Positions 10,641 through 18,238 of a stretch of 18,238 nt of DNA are shown here, in pieces. Position 1 is the stretch's first letter; every line of letters starts with the position of its first letter. Source of the DNA: Cudoniella acicularis (taxonomy: Eukaryota > Ascomycota > Leotiomycetes > Helotiales > Helotiaceae); the NCBI GenBank assembly GCA_013054445.1, contig JAAMPI010001173.1, forward strand, positions 1-18,238, read 5' to 3'. The notes below the pieces were generated by a model. It was given only the letters and a program-made list of their open reading frames with translations. It made no database searches and had not been told where the DNA came from. A program made the position numbers and the translations under genes.

Positions 10641-10897
10641 CAATTCCTCCCTGCTTTGTCACGAATATCGGCCTGTCTCTGAATTTCGGGGCTATAGAAC
10701 GAAGCTTTTATCAAGAAAGAATAGTGTCTCCAAGCTTTGCAGGCACGTAACATAAAGAAACCTGCATGCCGAGTAGAAATTTCCACGGACATAGCTATGT
10801 GCCTGCTTTTGTTCCGTCGTGAGCTGCCACTCAATCGTTCCCACCCCCATCTCCATCTCCTATCACAGCAATAAGTAATGTGTGTATATTTGTCGAT
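10641..10897. other. transition from AT-rich block to normal-composition island
   Basis: CpA and TpG return to ordinary frequency from about 10.74 kb. Short frames occur on both strands, none with recognisable content. The part near 10.85-10.9 kb would be the 3' untranslated region of the minus-strand gene that ends at 10898. Confidence 0.4.
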
Positions 10898-11456
10898 TCA
10901 AATCGTCGCATCTTCTTTGGTCGGAGTAGGTCGAGAGGGAACCGCACTCCCGGTCTCGCGGATGAGGTTTTGCGGCGCGTGAGGATTGGTAGATCCAGGG
11001 GGAAATATCTGTCATATTATAAATAAGCCGCATCCAGAGCATTTAGTTTGGCATAAAAGATTACAATACCTCGTCTTTAATTGGAAATCCGATGCCCTGA
11101 GTCTTGTGAAGCTGTATCCAGTTATCGACGCGTCGGTTGATGTAAGTCGTTATTTCAGGTGTAATAAAGATCCTCCTCATCTTCTTGCCCTTATACGCAT
11201 TGATGGTAGCAACTGTATGACCTGGATCACTATAGTCGAAGACAATATGCAAATACCCCTCAGTTATAGAAGTCCCGATATGGGTAACCTTTTCGACTTC
11301 GAGGTGTTCCTGTGCACAGAGGTCCTTAATGAGCTGAGCCGCGATGACGTCGTCTTCGTTAGAGCGTTTTCTCCGACATCGAACTAGATATCTTCTAGCT
11401 TCCTGTTTTAATAGATTCTTGCTGAGCTCCTGCTCGGGCGTGCTCAGAGTGGCCAT
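10898..11456 (-). CDS. unrecognised protein, probably two exons
   Basis: The start codon at 11456 sits in an ideal context (CACCATGGC). Exon 1 (11456-11070) encodes 129 residues. An intron of 61 nt (11069-11009, donor GTATTG, acceptor ACAG, phase 0, weak branch site) would join it to 36 residues ending at TGA 10898-10900, for 165 in all. If unspliced, the frame ends two codons later at 11061-11063. The N-terminus is a charged helix with a basic patch (RRYLVRCRRKR, about residues 21-31). A mixed alpha/beta-looking middle follows (HLEVEKVTHIG, EGYLHIVFDYSD, MRRIFITPEITTYINRR), then a Pro-rich end. No domain is recognised and no signal peptide or membrane segment is seen. It lies between two RIP-damaged blocks but shows no RIP. 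The antisense open frame of similar length lacks an ATG. Confidence 0.5.
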
Positions 11457-11619
11457 GGTGTAATAGGAGGGGGAAACGTGTATTGGCAGCGGAAGATTTT
11501 ATTGTTTAGCTAATAAAGTGCTTGGCGAAAACCCCGCTATTGAGTCCAACCACGTGACGCGACTAAACCCCTGTCCTTTACGGGTAAACCCTTTTCAACC
11601 AAACTACCGACTAAGACAT

Positions 11620-11823
11620 TCACTCGGTCGACGTCTCTGATACACTACCCTCTGAACTGCTAGGCGGGCTGGCATATGCGTGTACCTCGCATTTTTCATC
11701 TGAGTTGAAATCTAATGTCTTATTGTATAGGGCATTAGCACACGCCCCATCGCAGCCATTAGTGCGACACCGCTGACCAACATCACATCCACAAGCAAGA
11801 TGTTTTGTGAAGGATGAACACAT
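11620..11823 (-). CDS. small cysteine-rich protein, unrecognised
   Basis: A 67-residue frame from ATG 11823 begins MCSSFTKHLACGCDVGQRC and continues to CRTNGCDGACANAL. There are seven cysteines before residue 46 in CxC, CxxxxC and CxxxC spacings, and the C-terminus is Ser/Glu-rich. The pattern suggests metal binding or a disulfide-rich peptide. There is no signal peptide, so a small intracellular zinc-binding protein is the better guess. It lies 163 bp upstream of the other minus-strand gene, in the same orientation, and could be an exon of a longer gene, since the frame is open upstream of the ATG to at least 11856. Short length makes chance a real possibility. Confidence 0.35.
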   Translation of the reverse strand: MCSSFTKHLACGCDVGQRCRTNGCDGACANALYNKTLDFNSDEKCEVHAYASPPSSSEGSVSETSTE

Positions 11824-12343
11824 GGCAACTAAGGTCTGCTTAACTTTTGGTATCAAATGGTAGATAATCGGTAACGTGGGGGTGCTTACGTGCTCTAAAG
11901 CTTAAGAGGCTAGATTGTTCGTTGATCTTAACAAGCCTGAGATTCCAGAGGTTAGATCAAGGCTTGAAGGGTAAGTTAGGAGTAGCCCCGAGTATCACAC
12001 AGGACACAATGCACTACTAAATACTGTCTATCTCACAAGAATACTATAGAGCCGCAAGGCTTCGGCTCCCCATTTAGGGAAGGTCGGTTTAAAAAGTGAG
12101 GCTTTCGTGCGAAGTTTATCGCGACCAGATATGCGACCCGCCCCAATCGAGAAACTCCACATCTACTACTTAGTTCACTAAGTACTCGTTTTTGCATGCA
12201 GACCCAAAATGGTCATAGTAGGCCGTTTCTGACCGTTCCATTATTGACTGACGTGGCAATCAAATAATAAGGCTCATTTGCTAGCGCAGTTCCGAGCCTG
12301 TAAGGAAGTGGTGAACGCAGTCATCGTATAGAGAGAGCAGGCC
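11824..12343. other. intergenic, normal composition
   Basis: No gene seen. Two small dyads occur: GAGCCG/CGGCTC at 12049-12068, and TACTTAG TTCA CTAAGTA at 12167-12184. Neither is long enough to name. There is no sign of RIP. Confidence 0.5.
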
Positions 12344-12348
12344 ATTTT

Positions 12349-12525
12349 TGTGACAGATCTGGTGCGAGTCACATGTTCCGAGCTAGTCTGTTCTGGGACT
12401 AGTCCAGGAGCTGCGCTCCCTTAAGACGACAGTCCTTCCTGTATCTAGCTTCTTCTCTTCTTCGTCGATAATTCTAAGAAACAGAGAGTACTACTTGATT
12501 TGCACTGCTTGCGTACGCTATGACA
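12349..12525 (+). mobile_element. 177-bp solo LTR, copy 2, with perfect target duplication
   Basis: TGTGACAG...TATGACA, flanked on the left by ATTTT (12344-12348) and on the right by ATTTT (12526-12530), a perfect 5-bp target-site duplication. It is the same length and orientation as the copy at 9561-9737 and differs at only two determined bases. No internal retrotransposon sequence adjoins it, so it is a solo LTR left by recombination, or a short terminal-repeat-derived element. The CT-rich CTTCTTCTCTTCTTC core is typical of short copia-type LTRs. Confidence 0.85.
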
Positions 12526-12742
12526 ATTTTGAGCACTCTTTTCAAAAGCGTAAGTGGCATGTTTCTACCTGAGGTGTACACGAATTTTTTGGATGAGCGC
12601 CTTGCGTCAGCCACAATCTTACACAGCCACAATCTTTATAAATGATTATTAAGGTAAATCGTTGGTTGGTTTGATTAGAAGTACCGATCTGTGTAGCGAC
12701 CTTGCATAAATTTGCGTGCTACATTAGCCACAAGGCTGATAA

Positions 12743-12845
12743 TGATTTCTAGCATAGCTTGGTGGTAGAGCTTTGGTAAAGGAACTCTGCTGCGCTATAA
12801 ACAGGGGACTGTCTGTAAATCAGGCTTGAAGGCGACGACGCGAAC
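12743..12845 (+). repeat. tRNA-like sequence, possible SINE or tRNA relic
   Basis: TAGCATAGCTTGGTGG (12750-12765), followed by TAGAGC, closely resembles the D-arm and A box of a tRNA. A degraded B-box-like GGCTTGAAGGC occurs at 12823-12833, a plausible distance downstream. I cannot fold a full cloverleaf: the D stem has a mismatch and no clean anticodon arm is visible. So it is not a functional tRNA. A tRNA-derived SINE fragment or pseudo-tRNA are the options. Confidence 0.25.
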
Positions 12846-13142
12846 GTAATTTTCTAGAAGGATAGGCTTAGAGTGTTTAGGAGTGGCTACGGAACATGAA
12901 TTATATAATAACATAGGAGTTATTAATATGTAACTTTCGTATATAAAGTTTGAAATACTTAAAGTCAAAGTACCTATAATTTTTCTCGGCGCGGAGGGTT
13001 TCTCGCTACGCAGAGATAGGCATTAGTTCTCTTTTATTAAAGTATATAGAATTAAATTTTTATATAGAAGTTAATATACCTGCCTCTTTATTTAATCTAA
13101 AATACTCTATTTCCTTATAATTTTACCTGCTAGTATTAAGTT

Positions 13143-13670
13143 TTATAATACTATAAGATTATTATAGGTAAAAACAACTATTAAAACTAATAAGATAATA
13201 ACAGCGCCGATTAAGCACGCCTTACGTTTTATAACCTCCTAGAATATTCGTTTAAATACTTTAATAGCCTTACGGCGAAGGCCTTAAGGTGATATAGTAA
13301 GATTGTCGGTTTCCTCTTATAAAGAATTTAAGCGTCCCCCTAATTCTGATACTTTATTAGTATTCTCTTATATAACACGAATAGTATCGCCGGCTTTAAT
13401 AGCCCCCCTACGACGAAAGCCTTAAGATAATATAGTAAGATTATTAGTTTCCTATTATAAAGAATTTAAGCGATCCCCCTATTCCGATACTTTACTAGTG
13501 TTTTCTCGTATAATACGAATAGTATCGCCGGCTTTAATAGCCCTCTTACGACGAAAGCCTTAAAAAGATATAATAAGATAGTCGGTTTCCTATTATAAAG
13601 AATCTAAGTAGTCCTCCTATTCTAATACTTTATTAGTGTTTTCTCGTATAACACGAATAGTATTACCGAC
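13143..13670 (-). pseudogene. RIP-damaged gene with three tandem synaptobrevin (R-SNARE) motifs and a C-terminal anchor
   Basis: One minus-strand frame reads three consecutive 45-46-residue units: A 13670-13533, B 13532-13395, C 13394-13260. Each follows the fungal Snc/VAMP SNARE motif: (G)DTIRVIRENT, NKVSE, RLNSL, ETDNLTIS, GFRR. After unit C come KVFKRIF-stop-EVIKRKA and a hydrophobic CLIGAVIILLVLIVVF, matching the WW-K-basic-anchor end of synaptobrevins, then TAA at 13145. Most in-frame stops fall where Snc proteins have Gln (the Q of SLQ and of AQGF) or Trp, as CAA/CAG or TGG hit by RIP would give. R-SNAREs drive vesicle fusion by pairing with Q-SNAREs at the target membrane and normally carry one motif. 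The frame stays partly readable upstream of 13670, so the N-terminus and original start are unknown. The remnant cannot make this protein. Confidence 0.8.
13260..13670 (-). repeat. three tandem ~138-bp direct repeats
   Basis: Units of 135 bp (13260-13394), 138 bp (13395-13532) and 138 bp (13533-13670), easily aligned by TTTAATAGCC at one boundary and by shared runs such as CGAATAGTATCGCCGGC. Unit lengths are multiples of three and the boundaries coincide with the SNARE motif, so the array arose by in-frame duplication of a coding domain before RIP damage. Confidence 0.9.
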
Positions 13671-14101
13671 TTAGGCTCGTAGAGGACTTACTATTTTATT
13701 AGACGTTAATAGATAAATCAGAAGATAAATAGACTATAGTAGCTTATATATAAAGAGACGATATCTTTCGGCGGAATATAATATATTAGTATTATTTCTA
13801 GAAATAGGGATACTAGTATACGAAAAGGGATCCCTAGGTGCTAAAATAGGCCTTATATAATCGAGTATATACTAAATCTACTATTTTTAGCTTTACGTAG
13901 AAACTAATCTTAGACTTTAATAGAGCTATTTAAGGATACCTTTCTTTAAATCGTACTTAGTCTTAAGTATACCTACTCGCGATACCTAAATTTAGCTTAC
14001 TTAATTTTAAATCAACTTTAAACTATTATCTTATAATATTATAAAGTAGAAACAGACTTATAATAAGGGCCCTTATAGTCTTCTTCTCTGCTATTCTCTA
14101 T

Positions 14102-14782
14102 TATATAGTATTAGGGATTTAGTTACTAACCTAAGAGAAGACTATAAAAGTAGGTATTATAACTTTAACTATACGAACGTCTTCCCCCTCTCTTATTACT
14201 TAGCTAATACTTTCTTAATCATAGTTTAACTTTACTAATATCTATCTACCGAACCTTTTAATTAAGCCTCGCGATTTTCCGGGAAGCGGCTTTATCTAAG
14301 GCGAGGCTTAGAGCGCGATAAACCTGCTCGTAATAGCTACGACCGCCGCTAGTAGTATAATTTAGGGTACTACGGCCGCTACCGAAACTATAATTAAAGT
14401 ATTAATCTTAAGAAATTACTTATTTAGTACTAAGCAATTTTACGTTAGGTTTAGTAACTAGACGAAATATAACGACTTACTATTAAATATTTCTAATATA
14501 ATATTAGAAGCCGTTATACGCTTTATTAGTAACGAAGTCTAGTCTCTTTAGCCTTTAAAAGGGATTATAATAAAAGTTACGCCTAAGACTATTCGAGACC
14601 CTTTTATTTTCGGCCTAGGATTCTTAGCTATTATAGCCGTTATGTTTATATATTTAATACTTAGACTAATTTCTATTACGACTTTCTTTTTAAAATTAGT
14701 AGTCTGTCTATTAGCTATATTATATTATATTCCTTTTACTATATCTATTACTGTTTTATATATTATAGAATCGAAGATTTAA
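14102..14782 (+). pseudogene. RIP-damaged open frame, hydrophobic, unrecognised
   Basis: In one plus-strand frame about 225 codons contain only about a dozen stops, all TAA or TAG, whereas the two other plus frames that I checked over 14369-14580 are much more broken. Less damaged phrases include LPNLLIKPRDFPGSGFI and AATETIIKVL. A long hydrophobic stretch from about 14610 looks like membrane segments, but AT-rich sequence inflates Ile, Leu and Phe. The complementary minus frame is also fairly open, so strand and product are undecided. No family recognised. Confidence 0.25.
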
Positions 14783-16689
14783 GAATTTAGATCGATTATT
14801 AGGATAGAGAAAGAAGATATAGCTAGTCAGTCTCTAAGAATTCTTGTCTATACTAGTATTATAATACTATTAATAATTTCTATATTAATTTTTATATAAA
14901 AGAGGTTAAGGATAAGAAACCTATATTACTTATTTCTCGGTTTTATTATTTTATTAGCTTTTTAATTATTAAAGAAGCTTAGATTTTCTTTTAATAGATA
15001 GTTTCTATATTAATATTAAATTTTAAATTATTTAAGAGGAAAAGATAATTATATAATAACTAAAGTATTATTTTAAATATAAGCCTTTAAAACACTCGAG
15101 CCTCTATCTAATAAATTAGTCTCTTTATTAAACTAATAACTAGATATACTAATATATCTATTCTTATCGTAAAAAAACTATTAGATACGGCGGACTAGTA
15201 TTAATTTATTAGTAGATGTTTTATATCTATTATATTTCGAGAATATTCGCTAATAGATTAAATAAAGTTATACTTAATCAGTTAGAACTATCTTTTTAAG
15301 TCTAGATAAATAATCTAAATAATAAATTATATTCTTAAATAAGACTTTATTTAGCTCTTTTTAAGCGATTACTATTCTATTAATAAGAGTTATATTAGCG
15401 ATAATCTTTAAAATTTCTAAGTTTATTTATATGTCTCTTTTTATAACTATAAAATAGTCGTAGACTAGATTAAGATAGAAAATTCTCTACCTAAGGACTC
15501 TAAGAATTTATATAAAAGTATACTTTAAAGTATATTTTATTAGAGATCGGGAACGATAATATATATATAAAACTACTAGTAATAAAAAGCGGTCGATATT
15601 ATTATACTATTATTTATAAAAACAATCTTCGCTATTAATCGACTATAGTTCTAATAGACTGATTTTCTATATTATATCTTAAAGCTCTAAAAGTAATTAA
15701 AGAAAAAGAATAAATATATAAAATATAACTTATAATAATATAACTAAAGTCTAGTTTTAAATACTATCGAACTTTATCGCTCTTATCTAGAGCTTTAATA
15801 AGACCCTCGAGGACTGTCGTAGATCTATAATTAGCCCCCGAGGCTACGATAAGTATTAGACATAGAGTATACGAAGCCTAATATAGCCCCTAGTTATTAT
15901 AAGATATTAGATACTTTATTTAGATTTAATAAGCCGAAGCTTACGTCTACGTAACGAAAAACCCCGTATACTAAAAAATTAAATAAATTTTAAAATTTAC
16001 TAATCGCTATATTAATAGAAATAGTATAATAAACCTATTATTAACTTTAAAAATAAAAACTTCTTATTATAGTTAGTTTAAAGAAAATATTATAAAGAAA
16101 AATCCGCGATCCTTACGATCTTATTAGGTTTTTCGCTATATAAGAACAGACGTTAATAGGTTAATAATAGAAACTATATTTAGAGTCTCTTTATAATACT
16201 ATACTAATTAATTAGAGTACTTAACTACCGATATCCTAGTAGATTTTTTATAATAAATTAAAAACTATTAGTAACTTTAAAAATAAATCTATTATTTACG
16301 AAATAAGATATTAAAACGACTGTTTAAAAATTCTAACTATACTCTCTTAAGACAATATTAAAAATATAGGCCTTACTAGTATTATAAGAATAAGATTATT
16401 AGTATTATCTAGTTTTTACGTTATTATTACCGTAAATACTATCCTATTTATACTTAATAGTATAGCTACTATCTCTTTTCCTTTTACTATAATTTTTAAT
16501 AGTATATAAACCGGTATATTAAGCTAGTTAACCTAGCTAACTAGTAACTACTTATTAGCTTCTATAACAAATAACATCTACGTAGGGTCTTACTTAAATT
16601 CCGAATATATAACTCTATCGAGTTAGCTAATATTAGGTTAGAAATATATAAGATAAAGAATATAAGTAACGGAATCTTAGTATAATAAG

Positions 16690-17638
16690 ATCCGGGAATA
16701 GTAAGTAAGAGGGCGAGGTTATATACCTAAATATTACTAATACTCGTATTAAAAGGCGCTAGATTAGGTGTCTTCTCTTTAAGATACCGAAAGAATATAT
16801 TATAGCGAGTATTAATAGTAAGTATCGATAATACGGATTATATAAACAGCGGGTCTATAATCGCGAGATGTTTAGAAAGCTTAATAGTTATACCGATACT
16901 AACGGAGATAATAATATTAATAAGCTTAAAAAATTCCTTAGTAGAATTAACTAGGAAGGAGTAGTTATAAAGAGGAGCGGGGTAAGCGTAATAGGTTTTA
17001 AGAAGGTCGGTAATAGTAGTAATATAGACCTTTTCTTATTATAAAGGTATTAGATTAGTATTTACTAATTTATAAGAGACACTACTTATAGCGGAAATCT
17101 TAGCGACGACCTTAATAATATCGTTTAGATATTTATCTATACCTTATTTTATAATATTAGCTAGGCTAGCCTAGAGAAATAATAACTCTAAGTTTTTAAG
17201 AAAGAAGGCTAGTTAGAAACCCTTGATTACGCTTAATAATATTAATAACGGTTTACTAATATCGGGTAGACTATCTCTTACTATATTAATAGTGTCGTTA
17301 TAAAGCGGTGCCGTAATAATAAGGCTTCTTATAATAATAGAATATACGTAAAAAAAATATCTTATCTTAATAAGAGAGCGTATATCTATAGAGAAATAAA
17401 CTAGGATTAAGAAAGTTAGTAATATAAAACTATATATTCGTTAGAGCTTATTTAATACTTATAAGACTAGGGTCCTGTTTCTGACTCGCTAAGTATCTTT
17501 AAGAGTAGCTAATAATAGACGTAGTGCCTATTCTAGATCCGAACAAGTAATCACTTATATATACGAAGTATAGCCGCGTAAGTATAAGATAGATCTAAAA
17601 TAGTTACTCTTAAAGCTATAATAGTCGATTCTAGTCCT
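16690..17638 (-). pseudogene. RIP-damaged long frame, unrecognised
   Basis: About 316 minus-strand codons contain only twelve stops, all TAA/TAG, and no frameshift. Protein-like phrases include ITCSDLE, APLYNDTINIVRDSLPD, DKYLNDIIKVVAKISAISS and LLKTYYAYPAPLYNYSFLV. Beyond 16690 toward the left the same frame becomes more broken. The register differs from that of the SNARE remnant, so joining them would need introns or indels. The complementary plus frame is also fairly open because RNY-type codons read alike on both strands; minus is preferred only for its more protein-like composition. Function unknown. Confidence 0.35.
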
Positions 17639-17730
17639 AATTACCTACGCTTATATAATTATTATTTAAACTATAAAATAAATCTAGCTTATAAAACTTA
17701 TTTTACTTTAATCTATTATAGACCTAGTTT

Positions 17731-17802
17731 GACGCGTCCCCTTTACCTGACGCGTCCCCTTTACCTAACGCGTCCCCCTTACCTGACGCGTCCCCCCTTG
17801 TC
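17731..17802 (+). repeat. four tandem 18-bp repeats with ACGCGT cores
   Basis: Units of the form GACGCGTCCCCTTTACCT at 17731, 17749, 17767 and 17785; the last is diverged at its end. Each holds ACGCGT, the core of the Mlu I cell-cycle box bound by MBF-type (Swi6/Mbp1-like) factors in fungi. The array sits about 30 bp upstream of a TATA-like TATATATAA and about 115 bp upstream of an ATG, so it looks like an upstream activating array. Binding is inferred from the core only. Confidence 0.85.
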
Positions 17803-17833
17803 ACGTGTCCTAGTCTATACTAGACTCACCTCC

Positions 17834-17842
17834 TATATATAA
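17834..17842 (+). promoter_or_regulatory. TATA-like element downstream of the ACGCGT array
   Basis: TATATATAA followed by a CT-rich run (CTCTCTTCTTCTCTCC near 17863-17878) and an ATG at 17917. The order array, TATA, pyrimidine leader, ATG is that of a fungal core promoter. Confidence 0.5.
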
Positions 17843-17916
17843 GGCCTCTTTAGGGCCACCTCTCTTCTTCTCTCCTTAGCTTAGTTTCTTCGAGAATATA
17901 GCACCTTCTTATAAAT

Positions 17917-18238
17917 ATGTCCCTATATGACGTTAGGGCCCTCGTGCCTTTATAGAGCTATAATATTAAACTAAGCTCTCCCTTCTTGCCTAAGAAGGCC
18001 TTTAGAATATCTTACCTGACGACAAATCATTATACGACGATCACACGAACCTATAATATATAAAACAAGACGAACAACCCTTACGATACCGCTATATACT
18101 AGAGGCCCCTCTAAGGGCAAAGCCCCTAAATTACTACCCTCGATTCTACCGCCCTAGGGCAACGCGACCTTAAAACGTTCTGATAGCGAGCCTGTCGACG
18201 TTTAGACACGACTCTTATACCTTTAACAGTCTTAAGAA
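17917..18238 (+). pseudogene. interrupted reading frame running off the right edge
   Basis: From ATG 17917 one frame continues to the window end with seven in-frame stops, the first at codon 13; all but one are TAA/TAG. Between stops the sequence is protein-like (MSLYDVRALVP, SSPFLPKKAFRISYLTT, STALGQRDLKTF). RIP is milder here than in the block to its left, since ACA, CAA and CAC codons survive. It follows the ACGCGT array and TATA-like element, so it is probably the first exon of a transposon or duplicated gene. Family not recognised; the rest lies outside the window. Confidence 0.35.

Larger units (their letters stand above)
12900..17710. repeat. very strongly RIP-mutated block
   Basis: CpA and TpG are almost absent over long runs (for example none in 15001-15060 or 16261-16320), while TpA is extremely frequent. 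C and G survive mainly in CG, CC, GG, CT and AG contexts. This is what RIP acting on both strands leaves, and unlike general AT drift it spares CpG. The left edge lies near 12.9-13.1 kb, close to the second LTR. The right edge is at about 17.7 kb, where ACGCGT repeats begin. The ancestral DNA must have been duplicated elsewhere in the genome. Recognisable content is the triple-SNARE remnant at 13143-13670; other damaged frames are listed separately. Confidence 0.9.

Noticed and set aside
10986..11387. 133-codon plus-strand open frame
   Set aside because: No ATG start, and it is antisense to the minus-strand gene whose ATG has an ideal context.
9561..12525. One full-length LTR retrotransposon bounded by the two LTR copies
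   Set aside because: Each LTR has its own different flanking 5-bp duplication, and the interval holds no gag, pol or primer-binding site but unrelated DNA, so they are two solo LTRs.
12049..12723. Small dyads at 12049-12068, 12167-12184 and 12692-12723
   Set aside because: Stems of 6-7 bp occur by chance at this scale, and no T-run or promoter context supports a terminator or RNA.
13260..13670. CRISPR-like array
   Set aside because: The three units are contiguous, 135-138 bp long and without spacers; they encode a repeated protein domain.
14800..16500. Possible reverse transcriptase or integrase motifs in the RIP block
   Set aside because: I read part of this block in one plus and one or two minus frames, with stops treated as Gln or Trp, and found no motif I could defend; AT-rich translation makes chance Ile/Leu/Tyr runs.

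Overview
The window looks like a gene-poor, repeat-rich stretch of a filamentous ascomycete (Pezizomycotina) genome. Three things point there: introns of about 50-60 nt with GTAAGT/GTACGT donors, a CTAAC branch site and CAG/TAG acceptors; a secreted expansin/RlpA-like gene of fungal type; and blocks in which CpA and TpG are almost gone and TpA is in great excess. The last is the signature of repeat-induced point mutation (RIP), the fungal process that mutates duplicated DNA.

Layout. Positions 1-5.4 kb have ordinary composition but no convincing gene, only a near-perfect hairpin at 4979-5010 and a weak cysteine-rich open frame near 3.1-3.5 kb. At 5.43-6.59 kb lies the one clear, intact gene: TATA box, a CT-rich leader made of five diverged repeats of about 60-75 bp, and a three-exon secreted double-psi-beta-barrel protein with a Ser/Thr/Ala-rich tail. 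Positions 6.6-8.9 kb are featureless. At 8889-9560 is a RIP-damaged Tc1/mariner transposase, broken by a 177-bp solo LTR (9561-9737) and followed by a 13-bp minisatellite and an AT-rich decayed patch. Positions 10.7-12.9 kb form an island without RIP, holding two unrecognised minus-strand genes or gene candidates (10898-11456 and 11620-11823), a second near-identical solo LTR (12349-12525) with a perfect 5-bp target duplication, and a tRNA-like stretch.

From about 12.9 to 17.7 kb the DNA is very heavily RIP-mutated. Read on the minus strand at 13670-13143, it carries three tandem copies of a synaptobrevin-type (R-SNARE) motif followed by a C-terminal hydrophobic anchor, with most stop codons at positions that are conserved Gln in fungal Snc/VAMP proteins. 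I know of no described fungal protein with three tandem R-SNARE motifs, so this is the most interesting object in the window. Further long damaged frames lie at 14.1-14.8 kb and 16.7-17.6 kb, but I could not assign them to families and their strand is uncertain. At the right edge, four 18-bp repeats each with an ACGCGT core sit upstream of a TATA-like sequence and an interrupted reading frame that runs off the window.

There is no operon-like organisation. The window is best read as one functional secreted-protein gene, a small island of possible single genes, and layers of transposon insertion and genome-defence mutation.
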